Assembly: GCF_000430765.1 (NCBI RefSeq)
Contig: NZ_KE387242.1
Coordinates: 1-64,000 of the forward strand
Length of the DNA: 64,000 nt
Direction of reading: 5' to 3'
Source: Peribacillus kribbensis DSM 17871
GTDB taxonomy: Bacteria > Bacillota > Bacilli > Bacillales > DSM-1321
Part shown: one piece after another, positions 55,727-64,000 of the stretch
Layout: each line of letters opens with the position of its first letter
How positions within the stretch are numbered: the stretch's first letter is position 1
Notes under the pieces: generated by a model
Seen by the model: the letters and a program-made list of their open reading frames with translations, nothing else
Told to the model about the DNA's origin: nothing
Databases searched by the model: none
Position numbers and translations under genes: made by a program

Positions 55727-57523
55727 ATGGAGAAAGTCAGGTATTCAAAAGTATGGAATTTAGACAGCGTTTTCATGGGAGGCAGCCAATCAGAGCCATT
55801 TATCAACCATATTAATAGAGTAGAAACCCTCCTGCAGGAATTAGAGGAACGAATTCGTTCATTTATTCCCCCACTTTCAACGGATGCATTTGATCAAGTA
55901 CTCCATTTAGTAGAAAACATCGGAACCATTCGCTTGTACTTAACTCAAGCTGCTTCGTTTATCACCTGTCTCCTTGCAGAAAATCCTAAGAATCAAGATG
56001 CTTCGAAATGGCGGGGGAAAGTTCTCAAAGTGGAAGCCTTTTTTGAAAAAGAATTATCGAAAGTAAAGAAGCTCCTTGTCAATATAAAGGAAGATGTTTG
56101 GGAAGGTATGCTAGAAACCGAAGATTTGCAGGAATATGCCTATATTCTTAATGAATTGCGTGAAAATATTGACGGGAATTTATCAGAAGGAGAGCTGCAT
56201 CTAATTTCAGATTTAATGCCAGATGGATACCAAGCCTGGGGATCTTTCTATAATACTCTCGTAAGCAGTTTGAAAGTACATATACATTTGAATGGAAAAG
56301 AAGAGCATTTTTCAGTCGGACAGGCGATTAACTTGCGGGCGGACCATAACGAAGAAGTGCGTAAGAAAGCTCATGATGCATTAGAAACTTTATGGACAGA
56401 GAAAGAAGAACTTTTTAGCCAAATCATAAATTCGATTACAGGCTTTCGAATACAAGTCAATCAAAGACAGGGGATAAGAAATGCTTTAGAAGAGCCTTTG
56501 AAAAAGAATAGAATGAAGGAAGAAACACTTAATGTGATGTGGAAGGTCATCTGTAAATATAAACAGCCTTTTTCGGATTACTTAAAGCGGAAGGCTGAAA
56601 TGATGGGCACGAGCGGTATGAAGGCTTATAACTTTTGGGCCCCCCTGACAAAAAGCAATTCTCAGATCACATTCGAGGAAGCATCTGGACTTATAACAGA
56701 ACACTTCAGCCAGTTTGGCAGTGAATTAGAAGGGTTCGTCAGGCAGGCTTTCGAGGAAGGCTGGATCGAGGCGGAAAATCGTCCAAATAAGTCCGCAGTT
56801 CCCATTTGTGCTGGTTTTCCTTTAACTGGTGAATCAAGGGTATTTATGACATTCAGTGATACTTTTTTAAATGTATTAACTCTTGTTCATGAACTGGGGC
56901 ATGCATTCCATAATCATGCTATGAAATCGGTTAATGGGGTGAACAAGCGATATCCGCTAAGCATGGCTGAAACAGCTTCAACCTTTTCCGAAATGATCAT
57001 CTTTGATGCAGCTATGAAAAAGGCTGATTCAAAAGAAGAAAAATTATTTATTCTGGATGAAAAACTAAAACGCAGTGTGATGAACTTTATGAATATTCAT
57101 TCTAGATTCTTATTTGAACAGAGATTATACGAGGAACGACTTGAAGGTATAGTTTCAGCTGACCGGCTGAATTCATTAATGGAGGGATCCATACAGGAGG
57201 CATATGCCGGCTCCCTGGAAGAGCCCTCGGTTCATTCTTGGGCCTGGACTCCGCACTACTATATTACACAGTCTCCCTTTTATAATTTCCCCTATACATT
57301 TGGGTATTTGTTTGCTTTAGTCCTTTATGCAAAGGCAAAGGAAAAAGGGAAAGAGTTTGAGAAGGATTATATGAATTTACTACGAGATTCAGGAAGTATG
57401 TCTGTGGAAGATTTGGTTATGAAACATTTAGGAGAAGATAGTTCGTTAGAGGAATTCTGGGAAAAAGGAATGGAAATATGTGTGGCAGATGTGGAAGAAT
57501 TCCTGTCATTAACGTCTTCTTAA
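55727..57523 (+). CDS. pepF: M3-family oligoendopeptidase F
   Basis: 598 residues, normal for PepF-type M3 peptidases. The zinc motif HELGH is at 388-392 (LVHELGHAFHNHA), with the third ligand Glu in SLAETASTF-like MAETASTFSEM. It has the PepF N-terminal domain and a final EEFWEKGMEI. Cytoplasmic Zn peptidase cutting peptides of about 7-17 residues. The start ATG 55727 follows AGAGGATG. Single gene. Confidence 0.93.
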   Translation: MEKVRYSKVWNLDSVFMGGSQSEPFINHINRVETLLQELEERIRSFIPPLSTDAFDQVLHLVENIGTIRLYLTQAASFITCLLAENPKNQDASKWRGKVLKVEAFFEKELSKVKKLLVNIKEDVWEGMLETEDLQEYAYILNELRENIDGNLSEGELHLISDLMPDGYQAWGSFYNTLVSSLKVHIHLNGKEEHFSVGQAINLRADHNEEVRKKAHDALETLWTEKEELFSQIINSITGFRIQVNQRQGIRNALEEPLKKNRMKEETLNVMWKVICKYKQPFSDYLKRKAEMMGTSGMKAYNFWAPLTKSNSQITFEEASGLITEHFSQFGSELEGFVRQAFEEGWIEAENRPNKSAVPICAGFPLTGESRVFMTFSDTFLNVLTLVHELGHAFHNHAMKSVNGVNKRYPLSMAETASTFSEMIIFDAAMKKADSKEEKLFILDEKLKRSVMNFMNIHSRFLFEQRLYEERLEGIVSADRLNSLMEGSIQEAYAGSLEEPSVHSWAWTPHYYITQSPFYNFPYTFGYLFALVLYAKAKEKGKEFEKDYMNLLRDSGSMSVEDLVMKHLGEDSSLEEFWEKGMEICVADVEEFLSLTSS

Positions 57524-57586
57524 ATGGTTTGATGATATGATTCAGCTTTGTATACTAAACTACTAGAATCAAAAAGGAGAGTATAA

Positions 57587-57864
57587 ATGGAATATTATAA
57601 GTATTTAAGACAGTATGTAGGACATAGACCAGTACTGCTGAATGAATTCTCCGGTTCCGACTATTACATCAAAGTTTCAAATGGTGACGAACTTATTCGG
57701 TAACAGCGGTTTATTATACAAATGATGTAAGCGGTGATGTGAAGATTGACTATAACGAGTCGGAAAAAATGCAGTATTTTTCTTTGAATGAGCTACCAGG
57801 TGAACTAACAGACGAGTATAGAGGGTTTATCGAACATTACATAAAGGAAAGAGCTACTGTTTGA
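57587..57864 (+). pseudogene. NUDIX hydrolase with internal deletion and frameshift
   Basis: GGAGAG and ATG 57587 start MEYYKYLRQYVGHRPVLL, the typical N terminus of a Bacillus NUDIX protein, but the next residues are NEFSGSDYYIKVSNGDEL, which belong about 65 residues later. The Nudix box is therefore deleted. A one-base loss (CTTATT for CTTTATT) then stops the frame at 57700. Shifting back gives VTAVYYTNDVSGDVKIDYNE and the natural end at 57864. Confidence 0.8.
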
Positions 57865-57883
57865 ACAAATCGAACACTGCAAA

Positions 57884-57912
57884 ATGGATTGCCCGGGATC
57901 CGGACAATCCAT
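57884..57912 (-). terminator. Terminator of the general-stress gene
   Basis: ATGGATTG-CCCGG with CCGG-CAATCCAT (one mismatch), followed on the minus strand by TTTTGC; 13 nt past the stop of the minus-strand gene at 57925. Confidence 0.6.
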
Positions 57913-57924
57913 CTCTATTGTAAA

Positions 57925-58410
57925 TTAATTTTTCAATTCAACCGTTTCATTCACATCTGCCGATTTTGAATCTTGTCCTGTCATCCGTTTATAGAGGAAG
58001 GCGATTTTCTTCACAAAATTACCGCTATCCCAATATTCGGCTGCTTCAGCTTTTATCTTGATCAGGACAACGTTCGGATCATCATAAGAAGTCTGCATGA
58101 TGGTCTCATAAGCTTTGCTCCACAGTTCCTTCTTCTTGTTAAGGTCTTCGACTATTTCCGCTCTTCCGCGGACAGAAACATAGGATTTGCCTGCATAAGA
58201 CACATTCACGTCTTGATCGTGTTTGATTTCTTCATATTTATTAGTCTCTTTTTTAGTGAAAAAATATAAGTCACCATCAAACTCTACTTCCTGTGTTTTC
58301 ATAGGACGAGACACAAGGCCTTCATCGGTTACCGTAGTCAGCATAGCCGTATCTATGTCTTTGATTAACTCTCTTAATGTCTCCAATTCTTCTTGTTTTA
58401 TCATAGACAT
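57925..58410 (-). CDS. General stress protein 26-like, pyridoxamine oxidase fold
   Basis: 161 residues from ATG 58410 (GAGGTG upstream). A split-barrel flavin-binding fold: TAMLTTVTDEGLVSRPMKTQ, ELYFFT-type GDLYFFTKKETNKYEEI, VNVSYAGKSYVSVRGRAEIV, and AEYWDSG. It resembles B. subtilis YdaG. Members bind FMN or F420-type cofactors; substrate unknown. A single minus-strand gene with its own terminator. Confidence 0.88.
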   Translation of the reverse strand: MSMIKQEELETLRELIKDIDTAMLTTVTDEGLVSRPMKTQEVEFDGDLYFFTKKETNKYEEIKHDQDVNVSYAGKSYVSVRGRAEIVEDLNKKKELWSKAYETIMQTSYDDPNVVLIKIKAEAAEYWDSGNFVKKIAFLYKRMTGQDSKSADVNETVELKN

Positions 58411-58620
58411 TCCTATCACCTCATTATGGTTTATAGAGGTATACTACCCTTTATACTAACTTTTATTCAGGTAGACAGTTTTGTTGAACAAGGAATTTAT
58501 ACACTTACTGTTGAAATAGGGATACTGAATAAACTCTCTTTTACAATTTATTTAACCCTAGGACAAGAGAGTTAATAATGAACACTTAAAAAATTTGATA
58601 CTAAAAGGAGTCGATTTAAA

Positions 58621-59019
58621 ATGGGAAAGGTCACACCCTTTTTAATGTTTCAAGATGGCAAAGCAGAAGAAGCCATGAATTATTACACATCTCTGATTGA
58701 GGATTCAGCAATCTTACATATTGTTCGATATGGTGCAAATGACAGCGGGGATGAAGGGACTGTCATGCAGGCAGCTTTCACCTTAAAAGGCCAGGAATTC
58801 ATGTGCATTGACAGTCATGTGAAACATGAGTTTTCCTTTACACCTTCGTTCTCCCTATTTATTAAGTGTGATAGTGAAAAAGAAACTGATGAGTTGTATC
58901 AGAAACTGAAAGAAGGCGGGCAAACACTGATGCCATTAGGCGATTATGGATTCAGTAAGAAATTCGGATGGATCAATGATTGTTTTGGAGTGTCATGGCA
59001 GCTAAATCTGGCTGAATAA
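58621..59019 (+). CDS. VOC-family (PhnB/3-demethylubiquinone-like) protein
   Basis: 132 residues of the vicinal oxygen chelate fold: KVTPFLMFQDGKAEEAMNYY at the start, GQEFMCIDSH, FSLFIKCDSEKETDELY, and GWINDCFGVSWQLN at the end. This PhnB-like subgroup is common and mostly uncharacterised. AAAAGGAG precedes the ATG. Single gene. Confidence 0.88.
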   Translation: MGKVTPFLMFQDGKAEEAMNYYTSLIEDSAILHIVRYGANDSGDEGTVMQAAFTLKGQEFMCIDSHVKHEFSFTPSFSLFIKCDSEKETDELYQKLKEGGQTLMPLGDYGFSKKFGWINDCFGVSWQLNLAE

Positions 59020-59155
59020 TATCAAGAACTCACACTCCTATTTGGATATAAATGGTATAATTTAGAGATAGTTAGAAAGGATTTTTGCAGACCGGTTACT
59101 GCTAAAATGACAAACAAAGTTTTCTTAAACCTTACAAAGCAGGGGAGATGAACGA

Positions 59156-59947
59156 TTGATTCGAAAGCTCTTTTTTCTGGCCGCAGTCATCATGATCTTG
59201 TCTGGATGCTTCAGCGGCCATTATAAACCAGCCAACACCGACATTGTTGATGCACACGGAGAAATCGAAAACCTGCATGCGCTCGATGATTTTGTTGCTG
59301 ATGTAAACGAAAACAAAAGGAAAGAGGTCCGTCTGGTCCGATACACGACAGAGGGGGATCCGATTTTGCATGACCTGGATTTTGACGGGAATTCCATCAA
59401 GCTTCTCATCGACTCTACTTACGATCAGTATGGAGGCGGCAAGGAGACATACAAATGTAAGGGTATCTCTCACATGGAAGGAGCTGCGGCGATCACCTAT
59501 ACTCTCTCTGGCTGCGGCAAAGAAAAGGAAAATATTGAGCTTCTTCGCATTGACTATGACGTTGAGGCCCAAGACCGGTTTGACTTCCACTTCAAATATG
59601 GAAAACAACTCGAAAATGAAATCGATACCAACCGCCATCTACTTAAAATCCGCGAGAGCAGCGGAATTATCGTGACTCAAAATAACCTCGTACTGACAAA
59701 AACCGAACGCACGACCATCTACAAAAAAATGATTTTGTCCAATTACCTGGAAGCAAAAAGGCTGACCGATTCATGCCAATCTCCAAAAATAAAATATGAT
59801 TTAAGTGTGTGGATCAATGATAGTAAACAAACCTACCAGTGGGCTGATTGCGACAAGAGTACGGATGGACAAGAAATGACGCTTCTGGCAAAGCAGATGA
59901 TACAGGTAGTGAAGACCTCTGAAGGGTATCAAGAACTTTTCCAATGA
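59156..59947 (+). CDS. Lipoprotein, DUF4362-like
   Basis: 263 residues from a TTG start (GGGGAG upstream). A lipoprotein signal with lipobox ILSGC, then a first domain (about 28-140) with DIVDAHGEIENLHALDDFV and RYTTEGDPILHDLDFDG as in DUF4362 proteins, and a second less familiar half (145-263). Function unknown; located outside the membrane. Confidence 0.75.
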   Translation: MIRKLFFLAAVIMILSGCFSGHYKPANTDIVDAHGEIENLHALDDFVADVNENKRKEVRLVRYTTEGDPILHDLDFDGNSIKLLIDSTYDQYGGGKETYKCKGISHMEGAAAITYTLSGCGKEKENIELLRIDYDVEAQDRFDFHFKYGKQLENEIDTNRHLLKIRESSGIIVTQNNLVLTKTERTTIYKKMILSNYLEAKRLTDSCQSPKIKYDLSVWINDSKQTYQWADCDKSTDGQEMTLLAKQMIQVVKTSEGYQELFQ

Positions 59948-59988
59948 AAATTGTCAGTGGATATGAAATATGTGACGTCTGATTTTTT

Positions 59989-60440
59989 AAAAATCCCTTA
60001 GATAACCTGCCTAAGATTTTACGTTTTGCAGCCCCTACAGAAATTGCAAAGATGGCACTATATTTGAATCCTAAAGGTTTTTACCTATTGCGGATGAAGG
60101 TGCATATTCCGATGAAAATGTAAAAATGACCAAGGCTATCTCCGCTTGGAAGGGTTATAACAAAGACGTTGTTAATGAAGCTAATGAAATCAAGTATAAT
60201 ATTGACAAAACAATTGATATGAAATTCCCATCTGAAACGCCGGTTTTATTCTTCACTCCAAAAAGAGAAAAGGAAACAAAGAAAGGTAGAAACAAAGTGA
60301 GCTTTTATAAGACACAATTAACTAATTCCCCTGCTAGTAAAATTTTTACATTAGAGGGGCATCATTATTTTCATTGGACACGTTCTAAGGAGATGAGCAG
60401 AGAAGTTAATGGATTTATAGGATCATTCACTAGAAGATAA
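59989..60440 (+). pseudogene. Alpha/beta hydrolase remnant, C-terminal part
   Basis: The first frame reads PLDNLPKILRFAAPTEIAK and MALYLNPKGF, then a one-base loss near 60082; the next frame gives a GAYSDENVKM stretch and continues from 60126 to a full C terminus with VLFFTPKR and LEGHHYFHWTRSKEMSREVN. The GHHYFH motif carries the catalytic His of the fold. The N-terminal half with the nucleophile is missing. Confidence 0.65.
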
Positions 60441-60699
60441 AAGCTGGTGCTCCCCGTTACAACGTGGCTGCATCCGTGATCCTCAAGACAATCCATTAAC
60501 TTTAAAAGATAAACTATTTGTGGAAAACGATTGTTTCAATTCTTCCCGATAATAATCTTAACAAAATTATAGAAAAGAGTTCTATCTCAACATAAATAAA
60601 CATAGCTTTCCCCATATACCATCCAATCGTTTAATAAAATGATTTACAGGATAGTACCAGGGCCCGTTAATGGATAACATTTTCTTTTGCTGAGCAGGG
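60441..60699. other. Intergenic stretch, nothing recognised
   Basis: AT-rich sequence between the hydrolase remnant and the next terminator, without an open frame carrying a ribosome site or any repeat I can see. Confidence 0.4.
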
Positions 60700-60731
60700 A
60701 ATAAAAGCTGTCGAGAGATTCTCGACAGCTT
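60700..60731 (-). terminator. Terminator of the glutamine-rich gene
   Basis: A perfect 12-bp stem, AAGCTGTCGAGA with TCTCGACAGCTT, and a 3-nt loop, followed on the minus strand by TTTATT; 30 nt past the minus-strand stop. Confidence 0.8.
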
Positions 60732-60760
60732 ATGAAAACCGGCCAAAACTAGTTGAACTC

Positions 60761-61102
60761 TTATTGTTGGTATTGTGAAAATGGAGAAAATGTATTGGCT
60801 GTCTGCATTCCCATTCCGATCATGCCAGACTGCCCGTTTATTTCACGTTGAAGCTGATTACACATATTTAAAATCTGTTCACATTTTTGAATGGCTACCT
60901 GATGACCCTGAAGTGACTGCTGGATGGTGCGGACTGCCTGTTCTTCTCGTGACGCCATCTGTTGAAGCATCTGCGCGTTCTGCTGTTCCTGATGAAGCAT
61001 CTGCTGATACATTTGGTTGCTTTGCTGAGTCTGTTGAATTAATTGATTGGCAAGCTGGCGGCACTGATTTAATAGCTGAACAGCATTCATGTTACCGTTC
61101 AT
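60761..61102 (-). CDS. Glutamine/methionine-rich coiled-coil protein, unknown function
   Basis: 113 residues, about one quarter Gln, with Met, Asn and Leu spaced as in a long coiled coil (about 5-90), and a flexible tail GMGMQTANTFSPFSQYQQ. Two cysteines. Very strong ribosome site AGGAGGTGG and a good terminator, so the gene is real. Composition recalls Bacillus spore coat or spore-associated small proteins, but no family is recognised. A long open frame on the opposite strand is its shadow. Confidence 0.7.
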   Translation of the reverse strand: MNGNMNAVQLLNQCRQLANQLIQQTQQSNQMYQQMLHQEQQNAQMLQQMASREEQAVRTIQQSLQGHQVAIQKCEQILNMCNQLQREINGQSGMIGMGMQTANTFSPFSQYQQ

Positions 61103-61361
61103 AAGAATCCACCTCCTAGTTAAATTTAGGAATTATTAATAAACAACCCCGATATTAAAATGTGAAAAAGAGGAGTGGAGAATACATCAAACTTTTATTT
61201 CCCTGAGTTACCATTTATTTAAAGTGCTAAATGAAGCCTTCTACTAACCAGAGTACTCTTTTAAGAGATGCAAGTACTATGAAGGAATGTCTCATTAAAT
61301 AGAATAAACAATACCCTGTTTTCGCAAATATTGTTGCTATACCATAAAGTCTAAAACAAAG

Positions 61362-61391
61362 AAAACTCGCATTAGAAAATTGCGAGTTTTT
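61362..61391. terminator. Bidirectional hairpin
   Basis: AAAACTCGCA pairs with TGCGAGTTTTT, with A runs on one side and T runs on the other, so it can end transcripts from both directions. Apart from it, 61103-61412 holds only the upstream region of the glutamine-rich gene (60761-61102, minus strand) and nothing else recognised. Confidence 0.75.
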
Positions 61392-61412
61392 GTTATTTAA
61401 GGATTCGCTTCT

Positions 61413-61676
61413 TCAACTAGCACCCGTTAGCTCAATACGAAGGTGAATAAATTCTCTCTGTATCAATATCGATAACAAAATCAACCCTCTATCACTTTCA
61501 TAAGGGATTTGTTCAAAATTGTGAAGTCTGCAAAACACATTGGGAAGGTGTTTTATCTCATACGTTAATTCTTTTGCTTGCAGATATTTTTGTTTTAACT
61601 GTTGTTTGGAACACTTTTTCCCAATAAGTAGAACATGAATTGAAAAACCTTCGATTTCAATAATCAATATTATCAC
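61413..61676 (-). CDS. Hypothetical protein or gene fragment
   Basis: 87 residues from a possible GTG start, without a visible ribosome site. The sequence contains KKCSKQQLKQKYLQAKELTY and LLSILIQREFIHLRIEL and matches no family I know. It ends just before the bidirectional hairpin, which supports transcription on this strand. It may be the C-terminal part of a longer lost gene. Confidence 0.35.
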   Translation of the reverse strand: MIILIIEIEGFSIHVLLIGKKCSKQQLKQKYLQAKELTYEIKHLPNVFCRLHNFEQIPYESDRGLILLSILIQREFIHLRIELTGAS

Positions 61677-61822
61677 GACTGGTTGCTAATCAGTCTTATA
61701 GCTTAGATTTTGTTAAAGCACCCTCATTTTACCATAATCCCTTGTTACACTAACCTGCCCAGTTTGTTCAATAAGGAATTAAACAAAAAAGGGCGGATAT
61801 CCTTCCAGGATCATCGCACCCG

Positions 61823-62257
61823 TTACTTTAATAAGAAGGCTTCTTCTACCTTACTAAAGTCAGCCCATAACTCCTTATCGTTTACAACATATTTTTCTTT
61901 CTTTAACCGATTTATCATAAGTTGTAAAGCATCCTTCAAATTACATATAAGGTATTTTCTTATGTCTATTACTTCAATCCCTTCCCATCTTGAGCGGGGC
62001 ATATATACATCTATTGTTACATATCCATATCTCTTACTAAGCCTTAACCTCTCGCATCCTTCTGTGTCCCAGTAATCAATATCACCGTCAACGCGTAGTA
62101 TCGGTGCAAATCCCTTTACTTCTTTACAATAAATATTGTCACAATGCTTATATAACAACTGTTTTAATTCCTGCAAATGAGGCGATACTACTTTATCTGC
62201 TTTAGCGCCTCCAATCTGAGCACCAAAAGTAATATACGGATTTTTTTTATTTTCCAA
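61823..62257 (-). CDS. Hypothetical protein, possibly immunity-like
   Basis: About 144 residues from a TTG at 62257, preceded by AGGTGA; a GTG three codons earlier overlaps that site. A mixed alpha/beta protein with an acidic patch (DGDIDYWDTEGCERLRLSKR) and YGYVTIDVYMPRSRW, ending in a helical stretch. Size, single-domain character and position next to IS remnants resemble immunity proteins of polymorphic toxins, but no toxin gene is present and the family is not recognised. Function left open. Confidence 0.5.
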   Translation of the reverse strand: MENKKNPYITFGAQIGGAKADKVVSPHLQELKQLLYKHCDNIYCKEVKGFAPILRVDGDIDYWDTEGCERLRLSKRYGYVTIDVYMPRSRWEGIEVIDIRKYLICNLKDALQLMINRLKKEKYVVNDKELWADFSKVEEAFLLK

Positions 62258-62379
62258 TGAATTCACCTACTTGCTCTACTTTAATTTTTCCCATCATCTT
62301 AATTGAATCATTTTTCAACATTACTGCCTCGTTAGTTAAAGAAGATTATTTCCATTATTCTTCATTTTAACATAAGCCC

Positions 62380-62825
62380 TTAAAGAGGTTGCCGGTTTGA
62401 TTCGAATTTTTGCACAACAAAGAATCCATTCGAAACAGATTTTTTTAGGCTAGCCTTAACATTGCAACTGTAAAATGTTTTGAATTCCGGCAAGAACCTA
62501 ATAGTAACTGTTTTACCCGTTAAATTGGCAATAGTTTTTGTTTGATTAATAAATTTGAACCAGAAAAGATAGTTATCCAAGTACTTGGTTGCCACACCTT
62601 GAAACCTTTGCATAAATTTCTTGAGTTGAGCGTGATAAGCATTGACGTGTTGGATATGGTAAATTGACTTCTTGACGTAAATTCCCTTACGAATATTTAC
62701 AATTTCGTGCTTTATCCCTTTTTCATCTGCAAACTTTTTATAATTAGTGCGTTATCCGAACATAACAAAGTTTTATTATCTATAAATTGACCCAATACAC
62801 GGTAGTTCGATAGACCTACCTATAC
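62380..62825 (-). mobile_element. IS1595-type (ISXO2-like) transposase remnant
   Basis: On the minus strand the sequence reads VLGQFIDNKTLLCSDNALII, then after a one-base loss KKFADEKGIKHEIVNI, HVNAYHAQLKKFMQRFQGVA and TKYLDNYLFWFKF, the C-terminal half of an ISXO2-like DDE transposase. The SDNA segment carries the second catalytic Asp, and NAYHAQLKKFM is the conserved final block. The N-terminal half and clear terminal repeats are not found, so it is inactive. Confidence 0.8.
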
Positions 62826-62929
62826 AAAGAAAAAAGAACCATTTATAAAAAAGATTATTGAAAAAGCTAGGAAGGAAATACATTGTAATTAACATTGCTT
62901 ATTTAAGTAGAGGGTGCGTTCGAATTATA

Positions 62930-62963
62930 GAGTTAACCAGGTTTTACTGGTTGCTCTTTTTTT
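62930..62963 (+). terminator. Terminator between IS remnants
   Basis: GAGTTAACCAG pairs with CTGGTTGCTC, followed by seven T. No intact gene precedes it on this strand. Confidence 0.7.
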
Positions 62964-62974
62964 ATAGGACCTAT

Positions 62975-63979
62975 TATTGAAAAAGACTGGCGTTTGGCCA
63001 GCTGTCATACTTGAATCTACACGAAATTACCATACACCAATTATTCAATGTCTTGAGGACAATCAATATATCTTTATGTCTTAGTAAAACTTAGGAAGGT
63101 AAAGACAGATGCCATAAATGTCTATCTTCTCTTTGTGCTTTGAGCCTCATAAGAAAGGGGAGTAAGACTTCTAAATTTGAGAACCTTATCAAGTCAGCAC
63201 GAAACGGTTACGAATCTATATGTTCAGGCGAAACTTCAATTCCATACGATTCTTGATCAAGTTTTTCCTGAGTATAGAGGAGTCTTTGGTGATTTATTTT
63301 CAAAAGTGTCTCTTCATTTATTGAAGGAATTCCCAACATTTGAAGATGTACTTATGGCAGGGAAACAAAGATCGTGGAGCGAATGGAGAAAATGCGTGTA
63401 AAACGGTCAGGGAGCTGGATCAGGGAGAAGGCAGCTAAGCTGGTGGCTTCGGCTGTGCGAAATCCTTTCCAACAAGGTTTATATCAAAGCCACTTGTTAA
63501 GTTTGGATATGTATATCTCAATCCTTCTTCAATACCAGGAACACCTATCTAGTTTAGAGGAGAAGATCGATGCCCTGGCAGATGAAGTTGAAGAATATAA
63601 AATTATCAAATCCATTCCCGGGATAGGAGGAAAAATCGCGGCAACGATTATTCCGAAATCGGGGAAATTGACCGGTTTAATCACCCCAAAAAACTTGTAG
63701 CATATGCAAGAATCGATCCTAGTGTCCATTCATCGGGTAAATTCACGGCTACGATCAATCATATTACCAAAAGAGGCTCCAGCCGCTTACGGCACGCTCT
63801 GTATATGGCCGTATTATGCGGGATAAGAAGCTCCAGTAACAAGAAGCTAATAGTATTATGGTAGCAAAAAAAATGAAGGAAAGCCTACAAAAGTAGCGAT
63901 GATTGCTCATGTAAACAAACTTTTACACTGGATTTATGCAATCCTAACAAGGAATGAGCAGTTTCTAGACTTGGCTTAG
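62975..63979 (+). mobile_element. IS110-family transposase, degenerate
   Basis: Pieces of an IS110 transposase in order: KTGVWPAVILESTRNYHTPI, KVKTDAINVY (the family KTDAxDA motif with the second Asp changed to Asn), SLHLLKEFPTFEDVL, MDALADEVEEYKII-type region with IKSIPGIGGKIAATII, then KKLVAYARIDPSVHSSGKF, TKRGSSRLRHALYMAV and the natural end RNEQFLDLA at 63979. At least four frameshifts or stops interrupt it, and the first 60 or so residues with the first catalytic Asp are absent. It is a dead element. Confidence 0.88.
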
Positions 63980-64000
63980 CCCACAAGAAAAAGCATCTTA

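Noticed and set aside
60775-61104. 109-residue plus-strand frame
   Set aside because: It is the complement of the glutamine-rich gene, which has the far better ribosome site and terminator.

Overview
The window looks like a chromosome segment of an endospore-forming Bacillaceae species (Bacillus sensu lato; Neobacillus, Mesobacillus or Cytobacillus would all fit). Reasons: AGGAGG-type ribosome sites, frequent TTG starts, CcpA-type cre boxes, a Bacillus-style lutABC operon with its GntR regulator, the paiAB pair, a YesMN-type two-component system, PepF, and a short CspA-type cold shock gene. The species cannot be fixed from sequence alone.

1-8.4 kb: tRNA-Val and initiator tRNA-Met (with a duplicated fragment of the tRNA-Met 5' end between them), an RNase J-family ribonuclease, a DinB-fold protein, a polysaccharide deacetylase lipoprotein, PEP carboxylase and a small basic protein. 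8.4-17.6 kb: a lactate/glycolate block made of lutCBA (L-lactate oxidation), a FadR-type GntR repressor, an L-lactate permease and glcDF (glycolate/D-lactate oxidase). Two identical 13-bp palindromes sit in front of lutA and the permease gene, so one regulator probably controls both. A cold shock gene follows.

18-39.2 kb: a glycan and L-fucose utilisation locus. A YesNM-type sensor/regulator pair is divergent from an ABC sugar importer without its own ATPase (binding protein and two permeases). This is followed by a GH36 alpha-galactosidase, a complete set of candidate genes for the oxidative L-fucose route (FucU mutarotase, two SDR dehydrogenases, a lactonase, a two-subunit UxaA-type dehydratase, an FAH-type hydrolase), a secreted GH101-like protein, a GH4 alpha-galactosidase, and a large secreted GH95-like protein with Ig-like repeats. 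The expected end products are pyruvate and L-lactate, and L-lactate is the substrate of the Lut enzymes encoded just upstream. cre boxes occur in front of the lactate permease, the binding-protein gene and the GH95-like gene.

39.5-50.7 kb: a hydantoin/N-carbamoyl amino acid operon under sigma-54 control. An enhancer-binding protein gene is followed by two TTGCA-N4-TGCAA sites and a perfect -24/-12 promoter, then hyuA, hyuB, an M20 N-carbamoylase, an NCS1 permease, a hydantoin racemase carrying both catalytic cysteines, and a second NCS1 permease.

50.8-64 kb: a decaying, repeat-rich accessory stretch. It holds a truncated second enhancer-binding-protein gene that ends at a nested tandem repeat (about 122-bp unit built from six 18-21-bp subunits), pseudogenes of a GNAT acetyltransferase, an MBL-fold hydrolase, a NUDIX hydrolase, a small membrane protein and an alpha/beta hydrolase, and remnants of IS1595-like and IS110 elements. 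Intact genes in this stretch include a DUF3139-like protein, MarR-paiA-paiB, pepF, a general-stress flavoprotein-fold gene, a VOC protein, a DUF4362-like lipoprotein and a glutamine-rich coiled-coil protein. No CRISPR array, prophage or replication origin was seen.
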